A stretch of 64,000 nucleotides of DNA from Ulva prolifera (Eukaryota > Chlorophyta > Ulvophyceae > Ulvales > Ulvaceae). The notes under the pieces are model-generated. The model had not been told where the DNA came from and made no database searches. It worked only from the letters and a program-made list of their open reading frames with translations. Where the stretch lies: NCBI GenBank assembly GCA_023078555.1, contig CM041202.1, forward strand, positions 4,646,022-4,710,021, given 5' to 3'. The position numbers were made by a program, and so were the translations under genes. The first letter of the stretch is position 1. The number at the start of each line of letters is the position of its first letter. Positions 21,072 through 31,668 of this stretch are shown piece after piece.

Positions 21072-21215
21072 GGTTGAGCGGCATAAATGAAATTAAGAAT
21101 TGAACCGGTGACCTTCAGTGTACACACGACATGCTCTAATCTCTGGGGCTCACTTGAAGCAACGAGTCCTTTATCGCCTATGTTCTTAGATCCCTATATA
21201 TAGATATCTGACAAC
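21072..21215 (-). repeat. Degenerate TRIM LTR fragment
   Basis: On the minus strand this reads GATATCTATATATAGGGATC near its start, followed by the TRIM's GGACTCGTTGCTTCA, the A-box-like GAGATTAGAGCATGTCGTG and the B-box-like CACCGGTTCAATTCTTA. The second half of the LTR is missing. Divergence from the TRIM at 4392 is clearly higher than among the three tandem LTRs, so this is an old copy. Confidence 0.7.
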
Positions 21216-21521
21216 CTTAAAGCCTTGAAGGTGCGACCGCAGTTGCACCCTTTCCCCGATTCCATGGATGACCGGCAAAGCTTTGGGAGTCGAGTACTGG
21301 TTGTGACAGATGCGGCGGCTCAACGCGAATTCCGTCATACGTCCAGACGGTCACGTGACGGAGTTGTTGTTACGTGCACAATTCACCCCCGGATCTTACT
21401 CGGGCTTAACATCTAGACGCCTTGACCGGTTTGCAATAAGAGATCAGTACACAGCCGTCCTTTTCCACAAATTGTCACGTACATGAGTCATTTTATGCGT
21501 GCATCAGCACCGGCCACCTAG

Positions 21522-22321
21522 TGTTGATACCTATTGGTCTGGTCTTGGGTAACAGACCTCGATGGCAGTAAGAAGAAGCAGTGATGGGTCAAGATTGCCG
21601 CAGCACGAGGGCTGTATAGGCACAAACAGAGCAGGGGTACACTCACACGCAGGGATTGCGACGTGCAGTGCAGAAATGGATGGCGCCCAAACCAGACTAC
21701 TGTAAAGCGTGTCTGGTCCCAGCAAGCGCTCGGTATAAATACCGGGGTGTGTGCGCCCAGGTCAATCCCCCTGTCAAAGCTGGCCTCGCCGAATCGTGCC
21801 GCATAATTGCCACACTGATCCCAGATCCCGCATAAGCGCGGGAGATCTTAAATTGTGGCTCACAGAGCCTGAGATGAGTGTAAGCAAGGCTGCGCACGTA
21901 ATTCGTGGGCAGCTCTGGGTGGCTGTACAGATATTATCGTGCATGCCAACCCCGGAGCCCGCCGGGCGGACCATGTGTAACGGCGGTAATGCACACATTA
22001 AGACGTAATATGTGCAGTAACGATTCGGCTAGCCGCATAAAGCCATAATAAGCCTATGACGGGATACATTGTGCCGGGAGAAGGCTGTACACAGTGCTGA
22101 TGCAATGTGCACGTAAGGCAGGTGGACGCGTGCGGTCACACGTGGCGAGTGCAGGCACGTAAGCCCACTGAGCGTTCGTGTGATCACACTGTGTACAACT
22201 CGATCGGTAATTCAAAAGCTATGCGTGTGCGACCGTCCACATGGCTGGACAAGTCGCTACGCATATAAGAAAAGGTGTTAATTGTGCCAGCATGCGCTAG
22301 TGTGAGAGATATCTCACAACA
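21522..22321 (-). mobile_element. Solo LTR of gypsy A (800 bp)
   Basis: On the minus strand it starts TGTTGTGAGATATCTC and ends TATCAACA. It is flanked by the direct repeat CCTAG (21517-21521 and 22322-22326). It shares blocks with the LTR at 2182: a CACACT start region, the TATA-like palindrome GGTATTTATACC, and GCGCTTGCTGGGAC. Such a solo LTR arises by recombination between the two LTRs of a full element. Confidence 0.85.
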
Positions 22322-22326
22322 CCTAG

Positions 22327-22950
22327 TGTCGGCGCTACGATGGCACGTTTGCGAGGGGACCGAATCAACAACGGAACATAATAATCAATCTTGCTACAGT
22401 GGACACAAACCCGGTACACATTGCTCCATTGCCGGGCACGGTGCATTACTCAATTCTCATCCTATCTCCGAAACCCAAGTTTGACGTACACAATGAAATT
22501 GCGGTGGAGATGCCCAACTTCCGTGCATCACATCCACGCCGTGCACATACCACGACGCATAAAAACATGCATATTCGTCAGGGCGCTTGCTAAAGAGGCC
22601 TCGGGTTGGATAGTGCATGGGCAGCTTGGCTTTTAACGGGCGACCGGCCGTTGCTAGCAAGCACTAAACAGCAACCAGAGCCACAATAAGTAAAGTTCTA
22701 AGCGATGGTCGACTGGCTGAATTTAATTTTGCGATCGCTGAGCAAGCTATAAGATCTTGCGCGAATTACAATTTTCCTCGCTGCGCTTGCGAGAGGGGAT
22801 GTCATAATTAGCTTTCATCGCTCAAGTCGCACTTGAAGTATTGATTTCATCGCGATCTATTAAGAACACTGATCGGCACATGTAAACACAACTAAGCACA
22901 ACTAGGCACAACTAAGCATAGCTCGGTAATTGGACAGCGTCCAGCATTAT
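22327..22950. other. No gene recognised
   Basis: This is the spacer between the solo LTR and the first recognisable gag codons of gypsy B copy 2. No 5' LTR of family B is visible, so the copy is 5'-truncated somewhere here. Around 22886-22920 there is a short repeat of CACAACTAAG/CACAACTAGG. Confidence 0.5.
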
Positions 22951-23980
22951 TATTCTCATGCATGTCTTGGCTCACAGTATACCGCAACATCTATGCACCT
23001 GCGGGCGTTGATGCGCACAAGCTTGCTGTGTCGCTTACGAACAAACTTATAGGTCCAGCATCCGTGTGGTGCGAGCAATGCTCTGCCACCAAGCCGAACC
23101 ACACACTAAACGAGTTCATTGAGGATTTCAGATCGCGCTTTGTTGGTGGGCGCAAAGCCCAAGCTGCCCTGCGCGAATCCTTGTATGACGTGAGCAAGTA
23201 CACCCGGGTCATTTGACGTGAGCAAGTACACCGGGTCATTTGACGACCAGTACCGTCGTATGAGTGAGTTGCTGTCGAATCTTGAAGACCCTTCCAAGGA
23301 GGTCGACAAGATCTCTGTTGAAATGATACGCGCTTCCACTGACAAACTCGAGCAGGACCGTGCCGGTCCGGCAACGCTCGACGACGCCTACGCGGCTGCG
23401 GTAAACGCACTGACCGTTGTCCGCAGTTCACGCGGCGTAGCTCCTGGGCGTGGCAACATACCAACCAGACCACCAGGCCGTGGCAATGGCCATGGTCGGC
23501 AACCTCATCTTGGCCGTGGTGCGCTTGGTCGTCACCAGCGCCCATTTGGTAGCTACAACGCTCGCCTTGCATTCAACTTGCACCCCGCCCGACCTTTAAA
23601 TACATGCATGGCTCACCGTACCAGCCAAATGTCATGCATAGCTCTCCTCCTCACTTGCATGCAACTTCAACTGCCATAGCTGATACTGCCATGGTTGCAC
23701 GACGGACTGCGGTGCCACTTTACATGCACCTTGTCGTTGCACCTACAGAGCAGCAGTTTTATGTCGAAGAACCGTGCATCGTGCGGTTTGACACAGCTGA
23801 GCGTTAGCGTTGCATGGAACGGAATCTGTGCTTTCAATGTCGTCGACCGGGGCATTGTCCCAGCGAGTTCCCCAGCTTCCCACTTGGGTCATCCACGCAT
23901 TATGCAATTTTTTGTAACAGTGGCGCCCATCGCCGCTGAGCATGGCCTCCGCGCCCATCTAGACTGTGTCATGTGATTCT
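22951..23980 (+). pseudogene. gypsy B copy 2 Gag remnant
   Basis: Frames at 22962-23216 and 23218-23679 carry the gag core (HKLAVSLTNKLIGPASVW; FRSRFVGGRKAQ) and then the arginine- and proline-rich linker. A 27/28-bp tandem duplication at 23188-23241 breaks the frame between them. The zinc knuckle CFQCRRPGHCP is found near 23830, after an in-frame stop. Confidence 0.8.
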
Positions 23981-24027
23981 CGCCCTGTGCACCCGATGAC
24001 AAACCCCCGGGCTGCTTGTACCGGCTT

Positions 24028-24383
24028 TCAGAAACGGTATCTTATTGCAGGTCAGACGCGCAGTCTTATACATGGCATGTCAGGGCAGCCAGTGTTCCGT
24101 ACCTGCTGCGCACAGAGTTAGAACCGAGGAACGCTAAAGGGAGATACTAGCATCGTAAAACAGTAGAGAGAAAATTTACACAGTGTGCACATCCATCACA
24201 GTGTGCACATCCATATATGCACACCTACACGTCAAGATTACGGCGGGAGATCCACGCCAGGATCTCCCTTGCTACACCGGGACAATCGCGCTGGCGGCTT
24301 ACCTCCGCACTGGATCCGCAGATCGATCGTGCATGGGTGCACCTGTCACCACACTGCTGCCCGAAGGCTCATGCATTGTGACA
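24028..24383 (-). mobile_element. Solo LTR of copia D family, old
   Basis: It aligns over its length with the copia LTRs at 49385 and 56060, including TACGGCGGGA, the ATGGGTGCACCTGTCACC block and the shared end GCATTGTGACA. It is flanked by the 5-bp direct repeat CCGGC (24023-24027 and 24384-24388). Relative to the full copia LTRs it carries many substitutions and a small duplication of the CACAGTGTGCACATCCAT block. The family has therefore been active over a long time. Confidence 0.85.
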
Positions 24384-24388
24384 CCGGC

Positions 24389-24840
24389 GCATGTGTCGGG
24401 CATGGCCCCTGCGCCCACATCAGTCATGTCAAGCAGCCAGAAATTGCTCCCGTGGTCCACATTTTATAAACGAGAACCTATTATGTGTGCATTAGGAGGT
24501 TAGTAGTGCCTATACCTGGAGAGCCGCCAGGTCGTACGAAAGGTCACTACACAGATCAGGGAGTATACTGCACTGGATGCAAGACAGTGCAGGAACCTAT
24601 GGAAGATGTAAGAGAAAGGTTACTTCAGACTTGGACGCATACGACTATATGCGACCATTCGTGCATGTCTACCGTGGCCCAATGACAATGGCCCGGGGCG
24701 AGCCGCTCACGGAGCGCCCCAAGTATGCTCATGCATACTATCCTAACATAACACGGGTTGGGCCCTGGCCACCATACCCATGCGCAGACTTGCGCGTCAT
24801 TCATTGCAGGTGTACCTAGACACTGATTTATGACACCACG
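24389..24840 (+). other. Gag-protease spacer of gypsy B copy 2, diverged
   Basis: This corresponds in position to the linker between zinc knuckle and protease in copy 1, but it is longer. Only short frames occur here. A further small insertion is possible and could not be delimited. Confidence 0.4.
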
Positions 24841-27130
24841 AGCCGCGTGCATGTCGCCTGTCGCATGCAAATGTACCATATCCAACAGTACACGGATGCA
24901 TCATCATTGATGCAGCCGTTGCAGGCGCCTGCAGAGCACTAGTCGACACAACTGCTGACACATGTTTCCTTGCCAACAACTGCGCTGATGAAGTAGGCAT
25001 TGCATGTGGTGCCCGCGGTGCTCAATCTGCCACACTGGCAAACGGCTCAATTGTTGAGATGAAAGAAGCCACCACAACCTTCGCGGTGAAACTTGCATCT
25101 CGTCATTTGAAACAGAAGTTGCAGGTGCTCCCAACCCTGGATGGTATGGATGCCGTTCTAGGCATGTATTTCTTGGCTGCGCATGACATTGTTGTCGATC
25201 CGCGTTGTCATTCTGTCGTCGTGCCCTCCCCAAAAGAGCGAATCATTGTCAAGTCTGCGTCGCAGCAGCCTTTTTCCCATCCATGTCCACAAAACAGGTA
25301 AAAGTTGTGACTGGCGCGAAGCTGAGCCAGATGAATCGCCACGAATCCAAGCACGAGTGTGAGCATTTCATAGCTTACGTCAAAGAGTCCATCAGCAATG
25401 CACCTGAGCAAGTGTTCGATGACGATCGCCCTGCCGCGTTTGCTGAATTTTAAACTGGAGTCTGCAAAGAACACGCGGACGTCAGGTGTAATGTTCCACC
25501 AGGCCTGCTGCCAGTCCGCCGGGTGGATGATGGCCGTATCCGTGAACATAGCATCCCGTTGAAACCCGGAGCACAACCCGTCTTGCAACAGCCGCATCGC
25601 ATGAGTCCCGACGAACTCGAAGAGGTCGACCGAACGTTGACTCGACTAGCGGAACAGCAATGGATACGCCCGTCGCTGAGCCCCTGAGGCTCGCCAGTCT
25701 TGTTTCAACGCAAGAAAATGGCAAAGCTGCGCATGTGTATCGGCTGCCGTGCGCTGAATCACAACACTGTGAAGTTTGCATATCCCATGTTGCGCATCGA
25801 GCAGCTACTCGAGCGTCTGCGCGACTACAAGGTGGCCAGCAAGATCGATATTGCTGACCGTCTCCACCAAATTCGAATGAACCAATGACATTCCCAGGAC
25901 GACATTAGTCACACAATTTGGTGCATTTGGATTCAAGTTCATGCCGGTCAGCTTGGCTAATGCACCGCGTAGTTCATGCTCCTGATGAGCTCGGTCATGA
26001 AAGGTGTATACTTTGTTGCCGTGTTCATGAAAGATATCCTAGTGTTCTCGAAAAGTCTCGACGAGCATCACGGTCATGTCCATGAGGTGCTCAATTGGCT
26101 CCGGTATCATAAGCTGCATACGCCACCAACAAAGTGCAGTCTCTATCACGAAACCGTCGAGTATGTGGGGCACATGATCATCCCAGATGGTGTGTATGTC
26201 CTTCCGTCGAAGGTCAATGTTGTGCAGTCCTGGCCCGCGCCAAAGGACATCAAAACTGTTGTGATGGCCAAATCTGTCTGCTCGGCAGCACACATATTCC
26301 AGATATGCAGGCACCGATTGTGGATACATGTGTATGTATCTCAGGCTAGTGCCCTTCTAAAATGAGTCAGCCAAAAGTATCCCAAAGAATACCTCAGAGT
26401 GCAAGCCTGTACCACGTCAGAGCTGTGCACATGAGCTGCATGCATACAGCTACATGTGCATAATTCCACATGCCCATAAAGTGCCACCAGCATTCCTCAG
26501 CATGTATAATCTCACATACCTATCCCATGTGTCATGCCACCTTATGCCTTAGCCTTTTGGCAGTGCGAAGTGCCAGCGCAGTGCGTGCCCCATCATGCAT
26601 GCGTCGCATGCATACGGCGCCTTCCTCCAGCAAGATCATGGCCGCGGCTTGCAGCCGGTGGCCTACCTCTCGTGAAAGCTCTCCACCGCAAGGAGGAACT
26701 ACGATGTCCACGAAAAAGAGCTGCTGGCGATAGTCCACGCCGTATGCAACAAGCGCCATCACCTTCACGGCGCCAAACACACGGCCAAGGTTCTCACATA
26801 CCATGTCACACTCTTGTTCTGCCACCGGCAGCCCAAGATCTCCCAGCGATAGATGTGTTGGACGGAGCTATTTCCGCCCTTCGACTTGGACATCCACTAC
26901 AAGCCTAGCCGTTAGAAAGTCGTGCCGGACGCGCTTTCCCGCCAACCAGACCTCAAAGTTTTGCTGTACACCATGTTCAACTTCGAACCTTTCCCATACC
27001 CAAACTTCCTCCAACATGTGCGCAACGCCTTTTTAGCAGATCCAATTGCAATCCCAACAATCCCAACAATCCTCTAGCAACACCAACCCCAACCCAGCCT
27101 ATCGCGATATCAATAATCTCCTCTTGTTTG
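24841..27130 (+). pseudogene. gypsy B copy 2 protease, reverse transcriptase, RNase H remnants
   Basis: The protease region reads with the catalytic aspartate followed by T-T-A in place of the usual T-G-A (about 24945-24960), and continues as LQVLPTLDGMDAVLGM. Reverse transcriptase blocks are recognisable at 25650-26230: RMCIGCRALNHNTVKFAYPM, KIDIADRLHQIRMN and FMKDILVFSKS, where the DD box has changed to KD. RNase H blocks lie at 26640-26970 in shifting frames. With the protease and polymerase motifs both damaged, it encodes no working enzyme. Confidence 0.8.
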
Positions 27131-27157
27131 TTGACTCACAAGCCTATGTCGTGGCCT

Positions 27158-27800
27158 AGCTGTGTAACTGCGCCTTGCTCATTGGTAGCATTGCTCTAGC
27201 CAGCGCAGCTGCGCATAAATGCACTCACGTTACGTGCATACGTCGGCACATGCATGCATGCACGATTGTGCGCTCAGCCGTGCCATCAGCTCTGATGCAC
27301 GCTTGTCTCTGCACTGTTTGGTGTAGTTGCAGTGCTCATAAGCCTTCTCATCCTTGAGGATGGTCGGCCGATTGGGCTGAGAACGAAATTAAAATACTAT
27401 CAACTACATCGGGATGAACGGACTCTATGTTGCGATGCGCTGAGCAAACAGTGAAAAACAGGCAGTGCTCCGAGTGGTGAGCATGCATGGAGAAGCAAAG
27501 GCGTCGGTGCGGAGCACTTGTGAAAGGGAGTGTAATATAGTGCACTCAGATTAATCAAGATATCAGGTAACCAGATTCAAGTTCAAGTCAAGTGCCAAGT
27601 CAAGATCAAACAAGATGGCGTTCTCATAGGTACGTTAGGGCATTGTATTAGCACTTAAGGGTGTATCAACTCTCATGATGCAACTTAGTTCAGCTTACTC
27701 CCTATTACTTGAGCTCATAAGCTTGTGTTGTCTAGGCCACTCACATGCCTAGCTGCCTGGGAACCATCCTGGTTTAGGGCCTTTGTACGATCATGACACC
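27158..27800. other. Probable small insertion within gypsy B copy 2
   Basis: Compared with copy 1, the link between RNase H and integrase is interrupted here by about 0.6 kb of unrelated sequence. GCCTAGCTG occurs at both 27156-27164 and 27748-27756, but the right copy is about 50 bp short of where integrase similarity resumes. The boundaries and type of insertion stay open. Confidence 0.4.
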
Positions 27801-28915
27801 TATACATCCCCGACTCCATCGAACTAAAAGCCACCCTCCTTCAAGATGCGCACGATGCTCCATGCTCCGGCCACTCTGGCATCGCCCGCATATCTCAACA
27901 ACTCCGCCGCCACTATTACTGGCTCCGCATGAACGATGACATTGCAGCCTGCGTTCGTTCATGCCTACGTTCGCCCATGTGAGTGCCAGCTCATCAAACC
28001 AGCATCTACCCAGCCGCTCCCCTAGGACCTTTCCGAACCTTTCCAACCCCGAAGCATCCATTTCAAGAAGCTGCACTCGAATTCGTTGGCCCACTCCCGA
28101 CCACATCAAATGGCCAAGATTTCCTCGTCAACGTCAAAGACCGCCTCACGAAGTTTGCCATTGCCATTCCATGCAACCAAAAGATTTCGAAGACCTAGCC
28201 AGCTGAAGCCCTCTTTCAGCACGTGTGTTGCCGGTTCGGGACCCCCCAGGTCCCGAATCGACAATGAGTTCGTCCGCATATAAGGTACTGCTCTTCGCCT
28301 CACCACCGCCTACCGTCCGCGGGGGAACTGTCAGGCAGAAGCCTTCAACAAGGAGATCATTAACAAACCGCGCGCCCACTGCAAAGATCCGTCGCAGTCC
28401 ACCTTTGGGATCAAGCCCTTCCTCACCTAGTCCACGCTTACAACAACACGCCGCACTCGGTGTATCACTACTCCCCGTTCTTCTTAGTCCATGAATTCCA
28501 TCCGTTGTCTCTAGAAGCCCTATTCCTACCGTCCCAACACCCGCCATTCTCGACCTCCAGCAATGTTTCGGCCGTTTCTGAATTCCGGCGATTCCACGCA
28601 AATGCGCTATCGCGAGCCCATGTCGCCTTAGAAGAAGATGCTGAGCGCCGCCATGCGCGATCAACCCCAAAACCCTCTCGATTGCCTACCTTTCAAGCCG
28701 TACTTGTATTAACTGAGCACTTGCCACGTGATGTGTTGCATATCAAGTTTTAACCTAGATTCTTATGACCCTTCAAGATTGTTTCTATGCACATACCTTA
28801 TGTCTTTGTGGCTGATTTTGGTGCTGAGTTCCCGCATACTAGTAATCTAGTGAATGCCAACATGCTGCGATCTCATGTGCAGGCGTCTACAACCCCACTG
28901 CGACATGCATAAGAT
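27800..28915 (+). pseudogene. gypsy B copy 2 integrase remnant
   Basis: The zinc-binding domain (HDAPCSGHSG, QQLRRHYYW), the catalytic-core start (DRLTKFAIAIPC) and the later core and C-terminal parts (FHPLSLEALFLPSQ, LPRDVLHIKF) line up with copy 1 in several frames. The piece that in copy 1 is split by the TRIM LTR is continuous here, which confirms that insertion. Confidence 0.8.
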
Positions 28916-29214
28916 GATTATCCCACGGTCGAAGATCCCAACCGGTCTGTAGAGACTCTTGTGTCGCGCATGTGCGCGCGCATGTGCGCGCGCCTGTGCG
29001 CGCGTGGGCACCCGCCTGCCCAAGGACAACCCAGCTTCCATTACCACATCCGATTCAAAGATCTGGTGTCCCACTAAAATTTCTGACTCATTGAGAAGGA
29101 GCTCCTCATGCAGATCCAGATTCGTCTCCTTCCCTCATCGACGCCTACGATGCTCGACACCCAGTCTAGTCGGCATGTTTAGCGAGCTCTACTCATAGCG
29201 CAAGGGGGAGAGGA

Positions 29215-29498
29215 TGAACTATATGCCATCGTGAAGGTTCCGGTAGCCACTATCTATGTATGGCTACCCGGATGCAACGTGCGCCGGAGCCTAGCTTTAT
29301 GCAGTAGTATTGCCTTGGGGTGCCGCCCAATACATGGGCTACAGTCCTGCCTCAGTGTTGTTGTCTTGTACATGTGTTGGTCCCCGAATCCCGCGTGTAA
29401 CTAATGAAGTCTGAAGACTCTGTACCCATGTCGATATTCCCGCGTCTCTAAAGGTCTGTCTCTGCGTAATTCCGTCCTGCTAGCTCAACGATAGTCCA
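29215..29498 (+). repeat. 3' LTR of gypsy B copy 2
   Basis: It follows the polypurine tract CAAGGGGGAGAGGA (29201-29214) and starts TGAACTATATG. It shares scattered blocks with the copy 1 LTR read on the minus strand (GTAGCCA...GGCTACC, CCGCGTGTAACT, ending CGATAGTCCA). Divergence is high, in line with the decay of the coding part. Confidence 0.7.
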
Positions 29499-29539
29499 AA
29501 CGTTGATGATGATTGGATGAAGCGACCATGTGCAACATC

Positions 29540-29774
29540 TGTTATGTTATTCCGTCCTTGACTTAGTGAGATTATGACCTATTGAGGTATCAAGGGTTTC
29601 AGAAGTTGAAGAGACTGGTATATTTTTGTGTTTGAACTACAGCCCTCATTCTTGAGTCTTAAAATGCACATGTACTGTCTAACAGCTTCAGACTTTACTT
29701 GTAACACTCTTCTCCCTTTTGTTACAGCCCTCTGAACTGTCCCTCTGAGCCTAACTGCTCCAACTTACATATCA
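29540..29774 (+). repeat. 5' LTR of gypsy C
   Basis: This 235-bp LTR runs TGTTATGTTATTCCG...TACATATCA. The same sequence recurs at 63604-63813 with a deletion of about 25 bp around the stretch ACTACAGCCCTCATTCTTGA. Confidence 0.9.
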
Positions 29775-29776
29775 AT

Positions 29777-29790
29777 TGGTATCGATGAGA
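29777..29790 (+). promoter_or_regulatory. Primer-binding site of gypsy C
   Basis: TGGTATCGATGAG lies two bases inside the 5' LTR. It shares TGGTATCG with the primer sites of copia D and the TRIM. Confidence 0.6.
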
Positions 29791-29922
29791 AACATAAACA
29801 ATGACGGTTCAGGATCCCAAGGGCATTCAGACATCCCTCAGTCCCATTCCCATATTCAGACAGACTCGCATGTTCCGCTTATTATGATTAGCCCTGTGAT
29901 TAATCCAGAGCTGTAGGAGCAG

Positions 29923-30441
29923 ATGCAGTTGATTCTCGCGCAGCAGCAGTCGTCCACGCAGCACCGCAAGCGGGACACTGCGCACAATCAAGACGATGAC
30001 GCCATCGTGATCGGTCCGCGTCATGACCACCACATGCGGATGCCATTCAAGCCGCCCATTCATCCGAACGTCTATTCCGTGCTGGACCCTGAAGGCAAGC
30101 GTGCTATACAAGCAATCAAGCACGCCTACAGGAAGTATCATCATGATTATGTTGATCAGATGCTGCCGTACGCAATGATCGGTGGCGAGACTGAATTCGC
30201 GCAAGCCGAGGACCATGAACCCCGGTTGGGGTTCGTCCCGCCATGCATGGCGATCAGCTTCGACGAAACGATTTCTGCACTGATCATGAAGACTGTTCAC
30301 CGGGAGTCTGTGCGCCACGACTTTCATGTCATGCGCAATCGTCAGGTTGAGAAGTACATCAAGTGGCCACCCCAACCCCTAGGTGAGCCATTAAGTCCTT
30401 TGAGGTTTTCGATGTTGTATTGTCCCGTTTCGGGGGCATAG
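29923..30441 (+). CDS. Possible gypsy C Gag N-terminal part
   Basis: This frame of 172 codons lies directly after the leader of gypsy C. It contains a histidine-rich segment (DHHMRMPFKPP) and a helical stretch (DPEGKRAIQAIKHAYRKYHH), with no zinc knuckle. Position and strand make gag the natural call, but no diagnostic motif was seen. A possible splice donor, CCTAG|GTGAGC, lies at 30384. An acceptor-like stretch, TTTGTGCAG, lies at 45911 just before the protease, so the gag may be spliced or simply broken. The recombinase element at 30500 lies 59 bp downstream of the stop. Confidence 0.45.
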   Translation: MQLILAQQQSSTQHRKRDTAHNQDDDAIVIGPRHDHHMRMPFKPPIHPNVYSVLDPEGKRAIQAIKHAYRKYHHDYVDQMLPYAMIGGETEFAQAEDHEPRLGFVPPCMAISFDETISALIMKTVHRESVRHDFHVMRNRQVEKYIKWPPQPLGEPLSPLRFSMLYCPVSGA

Positions 30442-30711
30442 GGAGTTGTGACCAGGCACCATGCTCCCAAGCCTGGCTCTTTTGCATGTATGTATGTAGG
30501 CTGTCTTACTTGCCCGCTCGGCCGCCGCGGGCAGCGGGGCCCCGCTATCTCGTAGCCCCTTAGCCCCTTACCCCCAGCCGACGCACACCGACGCACACCG
30601 GGCCACCGCGACACCGACGTACGGCCAGAGGTACACCTCTCTTACCTCTCTCTTACCTCTCTGGTGGTCTGCGTGGCCCTGTGTGTGTCGCTTGCAGATC
30701 ACTGGCTCCGG

Positions 30712-31036
30712 TCACGCTCCACGTAATCGCACGTTCCACGTAACCTCACAGCATCGTACGACGACGTCGCGTGGCGCACCGGCGGAATATATGTATGTCT
30801 CTGTTTCTGTTGAAACGCCATCTCTGAACGTTGTCGTCGGGCTGCTGTTGGATGGGTGGGTGGATGGGTGGGAGGGTTGGCAGCTGTGCGGGCATTCCCA
30901 CCACTGGACCCACAGTCTGGCCTTCATCTTGACCTCCAGCCTCCAGCGAACCATCCTGTCGGACGGCTGGAGCAATTGCTCGAGGAAGAAGCCGTCTCGG
31001 CGTGTTGACTGTCGTCATACTGCACTCCGGCTGCAA
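30712..31036 (-). CDS. Conserved terminal exon of the recombinase element, copy 1
   Basis: On the minus strand the frame starting TTVNTPRRL and ending with DDNVQRW and F-R-R-C-A-T-R-R has a counterpart at the same place in copy 2 (VNTPRPL ... HVQRYLTTRD ... FHRCAARR, 48460-48780). The start and end motifs are kept while the middle differs in length and sequence. Such a pattern argues for a real coding exon near the left end of the element. Which gene it belongs to, and its function, are unknown. The frame is arginine-rich and could be the tail of a DNA-binding protein. Confidence 0.4.
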
Positions 31037-31546
31037 TGCCGTTGCGTACAGCGCGGCATGATCCTAGCACATGCAAGGCACGTGAATTCTTATGGTGTGT
31101 ACAAGAAAACTGCAAGGCGATTTGTGGGTTCGCTGCACGTCTTGAATGCTTGTTGATGCTCGTCGATCTTTTGGCGCACCCACACGTCAAGGCATTCCCA
31201 AAAAAGCGCGATAGAATAGCATGCAGCGCAGGTTCCAGATGTGCTGGTGAGCAATGTCCTTTCCATCGGGACCAGGGACACAACGTGTCGCTGCAGACGG
31301 CAGAGCATACAACGTGGCTAAGGGGAGCTTGTGCGATTCTCAGCCGATCGCCTCGTCGGCAGTAACGCGACCTGTAGTGCCAAATCCTGGATGTATCGGT
31401 GTCGAAGGTAACCAGCAGGTGTCAGGTGTGGTCTCAATCTAGCCTGCACGTGTAGCACAAGATCACATCACATTGTCCGTAAGCCCTTAACACATACCGC
31501 TGCCACACATGGCAATATCCCGTGAAACAGTAGGATCAGATCAGAA

Positions 31547-31616
31547 GTGCGTGTAGCTCAGTGGAAGAGCGCTGGCTTCAAGCCAAGAGGCCCGTGTTCA
31601 ACTCACGGCACGTACA
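31547..31616 (+). tRNA. tRNA-like gene with a shortened anticodon loop (pseudogene)
   Basis: The acceptor stem GTGCGTG/CACGTAC pairs over 7 bp with one G-U. The D arm GCTC-AGTGGAA-GAGC is perfect, and so is the T arm CCGTG-TTCAACT-CACGG. Box A (TAGCTCAGTGG) and box B (GTTCAACTC) are good. Between the anticodon stems TGGC and GCCA only five bases (TTCAA) remain, two short of a normal loop, so no anticodon can be assigned. It sits 52 bp before the 126-bp satellite, inside the recombinase element. Confidence 0.6.
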
Positions 31617-31668
31617 GTTTCCAATGCCAGGCTCCCTGCCCACCAGCATCCCTGCCCACCAGCATCCC

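Larger units (their letters stand above)
22951..29498 (+). mobile_element. Decayed 5'-truncated gypsy element (family B, copy 2)
   Basis: Plus-strand remnants of gag, protease, reverse transcriptase, RNase H and integrase occur in order and align with the copy at 6638-12469. A polypurine tract and a 3' LTR (29215-29498) follow. There are many stops and frameshifts, and the 5' LTR and the start of gag are missing. Later insertions inside it are a copia solo LTR (24028-24383) and an undefined piece near 27158-27800. It is much older than copy 1. Confidence 0.85.
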
